From Nocardia sp. NBC_00416 (lineage in GTDB: Bacteria; Actinomycetota; Actinomycetes; Mycobacteriales; Mycobacteriaceae): a DNA stretch of 64,000 bases. Shown one piece after another: positions 8,416 through 16,955 of the stretch; position 1 is the first letter of the stretch, and the number at the start of each line of letters is the position of its first letter. The translations under genes and the position numbers were made by a program. The stretch spans positions 4,776,501 to 4,840,500 of the forward strand of contig NZ_CP107932.1 of the NCBI RefSeq assembly GCF_036032445.1, in the 5' to 3' direction. The notes under the pieces are model-generated. The model was not told the DNA's origin. It worked only from the letters and a program-made list of their open reading frames with translations, and did not search any database.

Positions 8416-8460
8416 GCGCCGCCTTCGGCGTCGCGGGTCGGGGCCCTATCAACCCCGGTC
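8416..8460. repeat. Dispersed GC-rich repeat, partial copy A
   Basis: The head (GCGCCGCCTTCGGCG) and left arm (GGTCGGGGCCC followed by CAACCCCGGT) match the 94-bp inverted repeat at 10208-10301. The right arm is missing here. Downstream to 8788 I see no gene, hairpin or repeat. Confidence 0.6.
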
Positions 8461-8788
8461 ACGAACGCCGACCATCCGAAGGCCAAGACAGAAAGGCCAC
8501 CCGAGTCCAGCCGAGCGCGTTCCGATCGACCCGGGACACATACGGATCCCCTCTATCCGTAGCGGTTGGGTGGACCAAGTATCGGTAGACCGAGAACGGG
8601 CCCTGCCTTCAACAATTCCCCCTGCGACCGGCCCCTCCAACCTCGACGGTTCCCACTCGGACATCTGGCCCCGCATGCCCTACGAAACCGCCACCCAGAC
8701 CTCGGACAGCCGACCCTCCACGAACCGTCGCACCCTCCCTGCGCCGAGTCCAGCGATGCCCACAAAGGTTGCGGCCCGGCGGTCCCCT

Positions 8789-10150
8789 TCACCCCCCGAA
8801 CATCAGCTGCGACACCGTGTAGATCACCAACCCCGCCAGGCTCCCGACCACGGTGCCGTTGATCCGGATGAACTGCAGATCCCGCCCGACCTGCACCTCG
8901 ATCTTCTTGCTCGCTTCTTCGGCATCCCAGCGCGCGACCGTATCGCTGACGATCGTGGCGATCTCGTCCGCGTAATTGGCCGCCAGATAGCGGGCGCCCC
9001 GCTCGATCCAGCTGTCGACCTTGGCGCGGGTGCCGGTGTCGTCGCGCAACCGTTCACCGAGCTGCTGCACATTCTCCGCGACTTTGCGACGCAGGGTGCT
9101 GTTCGGATCGTCGGCGGATTCCAGGATCAATCGTTTGGCCGCCCGCCAGGTCGCCTCGGCGAGGCCGGTGATCTCCTCCCGGCCCATGATCTCGGTTTTG
9201 ATCCGCTCGGCCTTGGCGATCATCATCTCGTCGTATTGCAGGTCGTGGGCGAATTCCTCGAGGAACCGGTTGGCGGCCAGCCGGACCTCGTGGTCGGGGG
9301 TGGACCGCACTTTCCAGGTGAACTCGACCAGTTCGCGGTACACCTTCTCGGACAGCAGCACGTTCACGAATTTCGGCGCCCACTGCGGCGCCTCGCCCAT
9401 GACGATCCGATCGATCGTCTCCTGACTACCCAGTGCCCACTGGTGGGCCCGTTCGGCGAGCAGATCCAGCAGCGGCAGCTGCCGGTTGTCGGCCAGCAGC
9501 TCGGCCAGAACGCGTCCGATCGGCGGGCCCCACTGCGGTTCGGCGATCCGTTTCACGATCGTGTTGTCGATGATCTGCTCGACGTCCTCGTCGCGCAGCA
9601 CACCCACCACCGCGCGCAGGATCGTCGAACTCTCGTCGGCCACCCGCGCGGCATTGCCGGGGTTCGCCATCCAGCGCCCCACCCGCCACGGGATCTGCGC
9701 GGAGTTCACCTTCGCGGTCACGACCTCAGGGGACAGGAAGTTGGTGCCGACGAAATCGCCCAGGCTGGCGCCCAGTTGATCCTTCTTCCGCCGGATGATC
9801 GCGGTATGCGGGATCGGCAGCCCGAGTGGATGCCGGAACAGCGCGGTCACCGCGAACCAGTCGGCCAGCGCGCCGACCATCCCCGCTTCCGAGGCCGCGC
9901 GCACATAGCCGACCCAGCCGCCCACCCCGCCCCGCGACTCCAGCCACCGGCACACCAGATAGATGACAGTGGCGACGACCAGCAGGCCGGTGGCGACGGC
10001 CTTCATCCGCCACAGATCACGCCGTTTGGCCGCGTCGTCGGTGAGGGTGGCGAAGACGCCCGGGGGGTCCGCCGGGCCGCCGGGGCCGGGAGCCCCGGCA
10101 GCGGAATCGAGCACCGCGCTAGTGCCGGTCGCTTTCTGCATACCTCCCAT
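8789..10150 (-). CDS. DUF445 family membrane protein
   Basis: The product has about 453 residues. A membrane segment near residues 51-70 (AVATGLLVVATVIYLVCRWL) is followed by the DUF445 signature GWVGYVRAASEAGMVGALAD, WFAVTALFRHPLGLPIPHTA, and IIRRKKDQLGASLGDFVGTN. A long helical region follows, and a second membrane segment (GSLAGLVIYTVSQLMFGG) ends the protein. The family's function is unknown; its position next to the TetR gene mirrors the M. tuberculosis Rv0473/Rv0472c pair as I remember it. The start is ATG 10150 or ATG 10141; the GGGAGG motif is too close to serve the latter. Confidence 0.85.
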   Translation of the reverse strand: MGGMQKATGTSAVLDSAAGAPGPGGPADPPGVFATLTDDAAKRRDLWRMKAVATGLLVVATVIYLVCRWLESRGGVGGWVGYVRAASEAGMVGALADWFAVTALFRHPLGLPIPHTAIIRRKKDQLGASLGDFVGTNFLSPEVVTAKVNSAQIPWRVGRWMANPGNAARVADESSTILRAVVGVLRDEDVEQIIDNTIVKRIAEPQWGPPIGRVLAELLADNRQLPLLDLLAERAHQWALGSQETIDRIVMGEAPQWAPKFVNVLLSEKVYRELVEFTWKVRSTPDHEVRLAANRFLEEFAHDLQYDEMMIAKAERIKTEIMGREEITGLAEATWRAAKRLILESADDPNSTLRRKVAENVQQLGERLRDDTGTRAKVDSWIERGARYLAANYADEIATIVSDTVARWDAEEASKKIEVQVGRDLQFIRINGTVVGSLAGLVIYTVSQLMFGG

Positions 10151-10207
10151 TCTGCTGTGTTCATGGCGCCGCCTGCTGTGTTCATGGCGCCGCCTCCGGC
10201 GGCGCGG

Positions 10208-10301
10208 GGTCGGGGCCCTTGTCAACCCCGGTTCTTCACTCCGCCGCTCAGTCGCTGCGCTCCTTCGCTCTGTCGCTCCAGAACCGGGGCGGGCCCCGAC
10301 C
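10208..10301. repeat. Dispersed 94-bp inverted repeat, full copy B
   Basis: GGTCGGGGCCC (10208-10218) pairs with GGGCCCCGACC (10291-10301), and CCCCGGTTCT (10226-10235) pairs with AGAACCGGGG (10280-10289). The intervening 44 bp are rich in CGCT. Just before it (about 10156-10207) the head sequence TGTGTTCATGGCGCCGCCT occurs twice. A copy of identical length lies at 56916-57009. Confidence 0.75.
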
Positions 10302-10733
10302 ATGGAATGGTGACCGTCCGGAGAGACGAGAGGGGCGAGGGTCGGCTGTGGAGACCGGCGGAGGGTCGCGGCCGTGCGTGGGCTCGGTTCTTCGGAGGTT
10401 GTGCGGTACGCGGGCCCAGTCGCTTCGGAACCGGGGCGCATCCGACCGAAGATGTGGGCCGCCGGACGAACGTGACACCCGGTCGGTCGCGGACCGCGAA
10501 CAACTGGGGAGGAGCGCAGCAACGTCGCTGTTCGATGAGTCACCCTCCGCGGACGGTCGGCGGCATGCTCGGTCGCTGTGCGGTAGGGCTCGGTGCTCCG
10601 GAACCGGGCGGACCCCGCCCCTGGGGGTGCCACCATCCTGGGAGACGTGAGGGGGCGGGGCGGGTCTGTGGATACCCGCGGAGGGACGGCTGTCTGCCCG
10701 CGCACTACGACCAAACGAACCACCCGTGTCGGT
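10302..10733. other. Non-coding stretch with decayed repeat fragments
   Basis: No convincing gene was found. Fragments such as TCGGAACCGGGGCG (near 10425) and CTCCGGAACCGGGCGG (near 10598) resemble right arms of the 94-bp repeat. GGGGCGGGGCGGG runs and GTG-rich segments fill the remainder up to the TetR gene. Confidence 0.45.
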
Positions 10734-11528
10734 ATGGGGCCTAAAGTGGAACGCACGCGAACCGATCGGACCGAGGAGCCCACGCTGTCCACCGAAGACC
10801 TGCTCGATATCGGGAAATCCGCCGAGCGACCGGCGCCGGTGCGTACTGCTGCGCGGACCGACGGCCGTAAACGCCGCTGGCGCCAGCACAAGATCGACCG
10901 GCGGGAAGAGCTCGTCGACGGCACTCTGGCCGCGGTGCGCACTCGCGGGGGCAATGCCGGAATGGACGAGATCGCCGCCGAGATCGGTGTGTCCAAGACC
11001 GTCCTCTACCGGTATTTCTCCGATAAGAACGACCTGGTCAACGCCGCGATGCAGCGGTTCATCGAGATCACCCTGATGCCACGTGTCTACGGCGCGATCA
11101 GCCTGGACGCCGACGAGTACCAACTCGTGCGGTCCGCGCTGGCCGAATATGTGGGGGCGGTCGACGAGGACCCGGAGGTGTACCGGTTCATCATGGGCAC
11201 CGGTTCCGGCGACCCGGCCGCGCTGGCCGATTTCGAGCGGCTGTTCGCCGAGGTGGTCGCGGCCGCCATCACCGAACGCGGCAGTGAGCGCGGTATCGAG
11301 ACCGAAGGCGTGATGCTGTGGTCCTATGTGCTCGTCGGCGGTATCCAGCTCGCCACTCACTGGTGGACCACCCATAAGACGCTGCCCCGCGAAGAGGTGA
11401 TCGATTACCTCACCATGATGGTGTGGAGCGCGATCGAGGGCATGGCGCGCGCCGGTGGTTCCCGGACCCGGTTCACCGAGCAGGAGCATGTACTCCCCCC
11501 GGTTCCATCGGACGACCAGGCCGTCTGA
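10734..11528 (+). CDS. TetR-family transcriptional regulator
   Basis: The product has 264 residues. A basic N-terminal extension of about 45 residues precedes a TetR helix-turn-helix (about residues 60-105): ELVDGTLAAVRTRGGNAGMD, EIAAEIGVSKTVLYRYF and SDKNDLVNAAM. A helical ligand-binding domain follows, with LWSYVLVGGIQLATHWW. It appears to be the counterpart of M. tuberculosis Rv0472c, divergent from the DUF445 gene. The ligand and targets are unknown. ATG 10734 is the first plausible start; GTG 10746 is an alternative, and neither has a clear Shine-Dalgarno. Confidence 0.85.
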   Translation: MGPKVERTRTDRTEEPTLSTEDLLDIGKSAERPAPVRTAARTDGRKRRWRQHKIDRREELVDGTLAAVRTRGGNAGMDEIAAEIGVSKTVLYRYFSDKNDLVNAAMQRFIEITLMPRVYGAISLDADEYQLVRSALAEYVGAVDEDPEVYRFIMGTGSGDPAALADFERLFAEVVAAAITERGSERGIETEGVMLWSYVLVGGIQLATHWWTTHKTLPREEVIDYLTMMVWSAIEGMARAGGSRTRFTEQEHVLPPVPSDDQAV

Positions 11529-11663
11529 GCCAGCGAGCTCGCCGGGCTCGACAAGCCCGCCTCTTTGGTTAGTCTGATTCCCGTGCGGTGACGAAGAACC
11601 GGCTGTGTTCTCTCGGTTCTCTCGTCGTCGTAGGCGCGCGTCGGCACCAACGGAGGTACCTCG

Positions 11664-13067
11664 ATGGCGAAACAAGTGCCGACATCCCGGCTGGCCCGCG
11701 GCACCAAACTGGGTGCCGTCGCGGCCGGATCGATGGTGCGCAAACAACGCGCCCGGCTCTCGATGCGCGGCCGCTCGGAGGCCGTACGCGCCCGGATGGC
11801 CGAAGAATCGATCCTGCGTAGTACCGAGCAGCTCGTCATGGTGCTGGGCACCATGAAGGGTGTGGCCATGAAACTGGGCCAGATGATGTCGGTACTCGAT
11901 CTCGACCTGGTGCCGCCGGAACATCGCGAACGATTCCAGAAGAGGCTCGCGGTACTGCGCAATGCCGCGCCGTCGGTGTCGTTCGAGGCCATGCGTGCCG
12001 TGATCGAAGAGGATTACGGGCAGCCGCTGGACGCGGCGTTCGCCGAATTCGAACCCGAGGCGATCGCGGCCGCCTCCATCGGCCAGGTCTATCTGGCGCG
12101 GCTGCACGACGGCCGGCAGGTCGCGGTGAAAGTGCAGTATCCGGGGATCGACGCCGCTGTCCGGGCGGATCTGAAGAACCTGTCGATGTTCCGTCGGGTG
12201 CTGCAGTCCGCGATGCCGTGGGTGACACCCGCGGTTCTCGACGAGCTGCGGCTGAACATGGAAGCCGAACTCGACTACCACATCGAAGCCGAGACCCAGC
12301 GCGATATCGCGGCCCTGTACGCCGACCACCCGTTCGTCGTCGTCCCACGGCCCGTGCTCGAACACAGCACGCGACGGGTACTGGTCACCGAATATCTGGG
12401 TGGTACGGCGTTCGAGGACGTCAGGCGGATGCCGCCGGCCGAACGCGACCGGGTCGGCGAGATCATCTATCGCTTCTATGTGGGCTCACTGTTCAACTTC
12501 AACGAGTTCTGCGGCGACCCGCACCCGGGCAATGTCCTGCTCGCCGAGGACGGTCGCGTAGGTTTCCTGGACTTCGGGCTCTACAACCGGATGGACCCCG
12601 AACACGTCCGATTCGAGGCGATCTGCTTGTGCGCGGCGGCCGAGGACCGCGGTGCGGATCTACGCGATCTGATGATCCAGCGCGGGGTCATCGACTCGAC
12701 CGACGAGATCGGGGTCGACGAGTGTCTGGAATACGTGCTCTCGGCATCGGAATGGTGTCTGGTGGATCAGGAACTCACCATCACGCCGGAATTGGCCAGT
12801 GGGGCGTTCCTGCTGGCCGTGGACCCGCGTTCCAGCGAATTCTCCGGGATGAAACAGCAGAATCTGCCGCCGGAACATCTGTTCTCGCGGCGCGCCGATT
12901 TCCTGACCTTCGGCATGCTGGGCCAGCTCGAGGCCACCGCCAACTGGCACCGCATCGCCCGCGAATGGTTGTACGGCGAGGAACCGGCCACCGAACTCGG
13001 CCGACTCCATCGAGAGTGGCTGGACGAGCGCCGTCCGGCCAAGCGCGGTAGGCGGCGCTCGGGTTAG
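11664..13067 (+). CDS. ABC1/UbiB-family atypical kinase
   Basis: The product has 467 residues with the complete ABC1 signature. KLGQMMS (about 70-76) is the KxGQ motif, followed by AAASIGQVYLARL, VAVKVQYPGI with the ATP-binding lysine, the catalytic loop FCGDPHPGNVLL near 287, and the metal-binding DFG in VGFLDFGLYNRMD. Relatives support quinone synthesis or lipid homeostasis through ATPase or kinase activity. The substrate in this organism is unknown. A GGAGG Shine-Dalgarno sits 8 nt before ATG 11664. The saccharopine-dehydrogenase-like gene follows after 37 bp. Confidence 0.88.
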   Translation: MAKQVPTSRLARGTKLGAVAAGSMVRKQRARLSMRGRSEAVRARMAEESILRSTEQLVMVLGTMKGVAMKLGQMMSVLDLDLVPPEHRERFQKRLAVLRNAAPSVSFEAMRAVIEEDYGQPLDAAFAEFEPEAIAAASIGQVYLARLHDGRQVAVKVQYPGIDAAVRADLKNLSMFRRVLQSAMPWVTPAVLDELRLNMEAELDYHIEAETQRDIAALYADHPFVVVPRPVLEHSTRRVLVTEYLGGTAFEDVRRMPPAERDRVGEIIYRFYVGSLFNFNEFCGDPHPGNVLLAEDGRVGFLDFGLYNRMDPEHVRFEAICLCAAAEDRGADLRDLMIQRGVIDSTDEIGVDECLEYVLSASEWCLVDQELTITPELASGAFLLAVDPRSSEFSGMKQQNLPPEHLFSRRADFLTFGMLGQLEATANWHRIAREWLYGEEPATELGRLHREWLDERRPAKRGRRRSG

Positions 13068-13104
13068 CGCCGCGATGCCAGATCAAATCGAAGGGGTTCA
13101 ATCC

Positions 13105-14346
13105 ATGACGGACACACGCGAATTCGACCTGATCGTCTTCGGCGCCACCGGCTTCGTCGGCAAACTGACCGCCCAGTACCTGCGGGGCGCCGCGCCCGCG
13201 GGCGCCAGAATCGCGCTCGCCGGGCGGTCACCGGACAAACTCGAGGCGGTCCGCGCCGAAATCGGCGCCGACGACTGGGGAACGGTGGTCGCCGACACCA
13301 CCGACCAGGAGTCGATGGACGCCCTCGCGGCCCGCGCCACGGCGGTGATCACCACGGTGGGCCCGTATCTGCGCTACGGGATGCCGATGGTCGCCGCCTG
13401 CGCGAAAGCCGGCACCCACTACGCGGATCTGACCGGCGAGCCGCTGTTCATCCGAGACGCCATCGATGCCCACCACGACGAAGCCGCGCGTACCGGCGCG
13501 AAGATCGTGAACTCCTGCGGCTACGACTCGGTTCCCTCGGACCTGAGCGTCTATCAGCTCTATCGGCGGACGGTCGCCGACAACACCGGCGAACTCGGCG
13601 ACACCACCCTGATCGCCACGCTGCGCGGCGGGGTGAGCGGCGGCACCGTCGATTCCGGCCGCGCGATGATGGAGGCGGTCGCCGCGGACAAATCCAAGGG
13701 CGCGGTCCTCAGCCATCCGTACTCGCTGAGCCCCGACAAGGCCATGGACCCCGACGTCGGCCGCCAGTCCGATCTCACCTTCCAGCGGGCGCGCGATATC
13801 GACCCGAGTCTGGACGGCTGGGTGAGCACTTTCGTCATGGCCGCGCACAACACCAAGATCGTGCGTCGCAGCAACGGCCTGCTGGGCTGGGTGTACGGCA
13901 AGAACTTCCGCTACCGCGAGACCATGAGCGCGGGGAGATCGCCGCTGGCGCCGGTCATCGCCGCGGGGATCTCCGGCGGGGTCGTGGCCGGGATGGCCGC
14001 CGGCGGCCTGCTGTCCCGGTTCGGCGCCGGTCGCGCGGTGCTCGACCGGATCCTGCCCGCGCCGGGCACCGGTCCGAGCGAAGCGACCCGGGAGAGCGGG
14101 TGGTTCCGGATGCGCACCTATACGCGCACCTCCTCGGGCGCACGGTATCTCGCGACCTTCGCCGGACAGGGCGACCCCGGATACAAGGCGACCGCGGTCA
14201 TGCTCGGTGAGAGCGGACTCGCGCTGGCCTTCGACGAGAAACCGGACATCGCCGGTGTACTCACCCCCGCCGCGGCCATGGGCGACGCCCTGACCGGACG
14301 CCTGCGCGCGGCCGGGATCACCGTCGACGTCGAGCTACTGGGATGA
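13105..14346 (+). CDS. Saccharopine dehydrogenase-like / trans-acting enoyl reductase family protein
   Basis: The product has 413 residues. An N-terminal Rossmann fold begins FDLIVFGATGFVGKLTAQYL (about residues 6-25), with LAGRSPDKLEAV after beta2 and TTVGPYLRYGMPMV at the end of the nucleotide-binding part. CGYDSVPSDL is the conserved interior motif. Mycobacterial relatives act as trans-acting enoyl reductases in phenolic lipid synthesis; here only the family is certain. ATG 13105 was chosen because AAGGGG lies 8 nt upstream; an in-frame ATG at 13075 lacks this. It overlaps the next methyltransferase gene as ATGA (14343-14346). Confidence 0.83.
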   Translation: MTDTREFDLIVFGATGFVGKLTAQYLRGAAPAGARIALAGRSPDKLEAVRAEIGADDWGTVVADTTDQESMDALAARATAVITTVGPYLRYGMPMVAACAKAGTHYADLTGEPLFIRDAIDAHHDEAARTGAKIVNSCGYDSVPSDLSVYQLYRRTVADNTGELGDTTLIATLRGGVSGGTVDSGRAMMEAVAADKSKGAVLSHPYSLSPDKAMDPDVGRQSDLTFQRARDIDPSLDGWVSTFVMAAHNTKIVRRSNGLLGWVYGKNFRYRETMSAGRSPLAPVIAAGISGGVVAGMAAGGLLSRFGAGRAVLDRILPAPGTGPSEATRESGWFRMRTYTRTSSGARYLATFAGQGDPGYKATAVMLGESGLALAFDEKPDIAGVLTPAAAMGDALTGRLRAAGITVDVELLG

Positions 14347-15029
14347 ACCTCGCCCGGCGCACCATGAACGCCCCGGCCTTGGCGGCGGTGTACGAGCGGG
14401 TGTGGCGACCGACGGTGTTCTACCTCGCCACCGGTCGCAGTACCGCCGCCGACCGTCGTTTCGCGGTGGAGTCGCTGCACCTCGATCGGTCGCGGCGGGT
14501 GCTGGACATCGCCTGCGGCCCGGGCAATTTCACTCGCTATCTGAGTGAGCACGTCGCGGCGGACGGATACGTCACCGGGATCGACTACTCACCGCCGATG
14601 CTGGCACGCGCCCGCGCCGACAATGCCGGACCGCGGGCGGGATACGTGCGCGGTGACGCCCGGTATCTACCGTTCGCCGACGGAACCTTCGACGCGGTCT
14701 GCTGTTTCGGCGCGCTGTACCTGATCCCCGATCCGCTGATCGCGGCCCGGGAAATGGTCCGGGTGCTGGCGCCCGGCGGCCGGATCGCCATCACCACCAG
14801 CCACCGGCCGGACAACCCGTTGGGCGAGCTGACGCGGCTCACAGCCGGAGTGAGCGGTCTGCGGATGTTCGGCGGCCGGACCTTCCCCGACCTGTTCACG
14901 GCGGCGGGTCTGGTCGATATCGATCAGCAGGTGCACCGCTTCTTCCAGTACGTGACCGCCACCCGGCCCGCGGCCGGGACCCCCGAGCGGCGGCCCGGCC
15001 TTCCGGTCACGTCCGGTCGCGGGGCCTGA
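14343..15029 (+). CDS. Class I SAM-dependent methyltransferase
   Basis: The product has 228 residues. Motif I is VLDIACGPGNFTRYL (about 51-65), the acidic residue after beta2 is in VTGIDYSPPML, motif II/III is DGTFDAVCCFGALYLIPDP, and the post-motif is VLAPGGRIAITTS. The N-terminus (MNAPALAAVYERVWRPTVFY) resembles actinobacterial small-molecule or lipid methyltransferases. The ATGA overlap with the upstream enoyl-reductase-like gene implies a shared pathway, possibly modification of a lipid intermediate; that link is inference. Confidence 0.85.
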   Translation: MNLARRTMNAPALAAVYERVWRPTVFYLATGRSTAADRRFAVESLHLDRSRRVLDIACGPGNFTRYLSEHVAADGYVTGIDYSPPMLARARADNAGPRAGYVRGDARYLPFADGTFDAVCCFGALYLIPDPLIAAREMVRVLAPGGRIAITTSHRPDNPLGELTRLTAGVSGLRMFGGRTFPDLFTAAGLVDIDQQVHRFFQYVTATRPAAGTPERRPGLPVTSGRGA

Positions 15030-15215
15030 CCGATCCTGCCGCGCGAGAGAAGTGCTGGACCTGTTGACGCCCCTTGCCCCGTTGCCGTGCGTAGTCCGCA
15101 CCGCGTGCGCCATTTCACAGCCGAATCCCTGTGACCGGCAGGTTTTCTCACCCGAGGGCGGCTACTCGTCGGTAGAGTCACGGGGCGTACCCGCGGGCCG
15201 GAAGGGGGATTCCAG

Positions 15216-15644
15216 ATGTCGGTACCGGATGTGGGTCAGGGCGTGGCACGCCGCTTGTACACAGCGGCCGTCGGGGACGGCGCCGACTCCTTCACACTCG
15301 CCGAAGACGTCGCGCTGCGGCTGGCACAGGCCTGCGACACCTTGGTCGCGGACCTGGAAGCCGCCCGTCACGGCGGATCCGAGATCACCGCGACGGACAG
15401 CGCCGCAGGTTTCCCCGACCTGCCGACCGGCCGTGCGCTCGCCGCGGGATTCCGGTACAAGGCAGCGGAATACCTCGACACCCTCACCGCGCTCCAGGAA
15501 GCCGCACTCTGCTTCAAAGCCGCCTATCTCGCCGCCGCCGGCAGATTCGCCGAAGCCGACCTCGCCAACCGGGCCGCTCTCACGCTGGTATCCGCTCATC
15601 CGGCCCTCGGCCGCGACCGCCACGAAGAGGACGGCCATGGCTGA
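15216..15644 (+). CDS. Small helical protein, putative type VII (PE/EspC-like) partner
   Basis: The product has 142 residues and is almost entirely helical and alanine-rich, with no signal peptide or membrane segment. One helix runs LAEDVALRLAQACDTLVADL, and another pair is ALQEAALCFKAAYLAAAGRF. It ends this pair with FAEAD, which resembles the aromatic-x3-acidic (YxxxD/E) secretion motif of ESX substrates. I do not recognise a Pfam domain with confidence. Its assignment rests mainly on being the first gene of a three-gene unit with a WXG-type protein and EspG. It overlaps the next gene by 8 nt. Confidence 0.6.
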   Translation: MSVPDVGQGVARRLYTAAVGDGADSFTLAEDVALRLAQACDTLVADLEAARHGGSEITATDSAAGFPDLPTGRALAAGFRYKAAEYLDTLTALQEAALCFKAAYLAAAGRFAEADLANRAALTLVSAHPALGRDRHEEDGHG

Positions 15645-16206
15645 TTCCGCGGATATCGATCCGCCGTACGCGCCGGAACGGGAGTGCTTCGGCAGTTTCA
15701 CCCATCAGGAGATCTGGGACCGGGTCCACGACGTGCTCGATCCCGGTGCGCTCGGCGCGGCCGCCGCGGCGTGGCAAGCGAACGCCGACTCGGTATCCGA
15801 GGCTTTCGCGGTCTTCGCCGACACCACCCGTCACGAATTCGACCGCTGGTCGGGTCACACCGCCGACGCGGCCCGGCAGGCCACACGGGAATTCATCGAC
15901 AGCGGCAACCGGACCCACGCCGTCAGCCGCGCGATCCAGCACCTCATGGAGGGCAATTCCGAAGCGGCACAGACACTACGGTCGGCGCTGGCGCCACCGC
16001 AGCCGTATCGGCCGCTCGACGATCCGGCCGCCGAGGCCGTACACGGCGGCCGCCGCCGAATGGACCACGATATCGCCGCCGCCGCGGCCGCCGCCGACGC
16101 GCAGGATGCGATGACCACCATCTACACCCCCACCCTCCCCGCGTCCGGGGATCGGGTGCCCCGGTTCCCGAATACCCCCGCCGGCGGCGGGAGTCCGCGC
16201 CCGTGA
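15637..16206 (+). CDS. WXG-type (PPE/WXG100-like) helical protein
   Basis: The product has 189 residues. The N-terminal 110 residues form two predicted long helices joined by a turn containing RWSGHTADAARQA, where WSG is the WXG motif of type VII substrates. The upstream helix runs LGAAAAAWQANADSVSEAF. The C-terminal part is Pro/Ala-rich and looks unstructured (LPASGDRVPRFPNTPAGGG). It lacks a PPE motif at its start but is placed like PPE genes, between a small helical protein gene and espG. The start at ATG 15637 overlaps the upstream stop; its stop overlaps the EspG GTG start as GTGA. Confidence 0.68.
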   Translation: MADSADIDPPYAPERECFGSFTHQEIWDRVHDVLDPGALGAAAAAWQANADSVSEAFAVFADTTRHEFDRWSGHTADAARQATREFIDSGNRTHAVSRAIQHLMEGNSEAAQTLRSALAPPQPYRPLDDPAAEAVHGGRRRMDHDIAAAAAAADAQDAMTTIYTPTLPASGDRVPRFPNTPAGGGSPRP

Positions 16207-16943
16207 AATGGATATTGACCCCCGACGAATTCAGTTTCGCCTGGGCCAATGAGACAAGCCTGGATCGCCGCCCGTATCCGGTGAATCTGGCTCCGGCGAG
16301 CGCCGTGCGGACCGAATCGGAACTGGACGCGCTGCGATTACCGCAGCGGTTCGCCAGACAGGCCGACCCAGATCTGGCAGCCGCGCTCATGCTCTGCGCC
16401 CGCCCGGACGCCACCGCCGTCACCATTTCTGGAGAGCGCTCGGCGCTCGCCCGCAACGGCGACCAGCCGCACACCGAGCAGATTCTCGGGTACGCCGCCG
16501 TCATCGATCACCACGCCGCCGTCCTGCACGCCACGCCCAGCAAGGTCATGGTCCACATGTGCCATGCCCAGGACCTGGGTGGCCGGTTGGTACAGCTGAT
16601 CGGCTCGTCCCGCCCCGGCGCGCACGGCCCGTTCTTCGAACATCAGGAGGCCGTACTCACCGACGCGCCGCTGCCCACCCAGGACGGCAACGGCGACGCC
16701 GCCAGATTCCGCAGTACCTTGCGCGAGCCCGTCGACTCCCGGGGTTTCATCACTGTCACCGTGGCGCCCGAGGACCCGATGTCACCGCCCACATTGCACC
16801 GCAGCTGGCTCGATATCCGAGACGACGGCCGCTATCTGCTGACCACCGCGGATATGTTGGCTCTCGCCCCCGTCAGCGATACCCAGTTCGCCGACAAACT
16901 GCAGAGTCTGGCCCGTATCCGCGGCAGCACCCCCGGACTGTGA
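16203..16943 (+). CDS. espG: ESX secretion-associated protein EspG
   Basis: The product has 246 residues. It starts KWILTPDEFSFAWANE, the conserved first strand of EspG. It ends with LHRSWLDIRDDGRYLLTTAD followed by DTQFADKLQSLARI, matching the EspG C-terminal sheet and helix. EspG proteins are cytosolic chaperones that bind the tip of PE-PPE heterodimers and deliver them to a type VII machine. No ESX core gene (eccA-E, mycP, esxAB) is present in the window. The start is GTG 16203, in GTGA overlap with the WXG-type gene. Confidence 0.82.
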   Translation: MKWILTPDEFSFAWANETSLDRRPYPVNLAPASAVRTESELDALRLPQRFARQADPDLAAALMLCARPDATAVTISGERSALARNGDQPHTEQILGYAAVIDHHAAVLHATPSKVMVHMCHAQDLGGRLVQLIGSSRPGAHGPFFEHQEAVLTDAPLPTQDGNGDAARFRSTLREPVDSRGFITVTVAPEDPMSPPTLHRSWLDIRDDGRYLLTTADMLALAPVSDTQFADKLQSLARIRGSTPGL

Positions 16944-16955
16944 TAGTCCTGTCGG

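Noticed and set aside
8414..10744. A 776-codon plus-strand frame opposite the DUF445 gene
   Set aside because: Antisense shadow that also reads through two dispersed repeats; no domain is visible.
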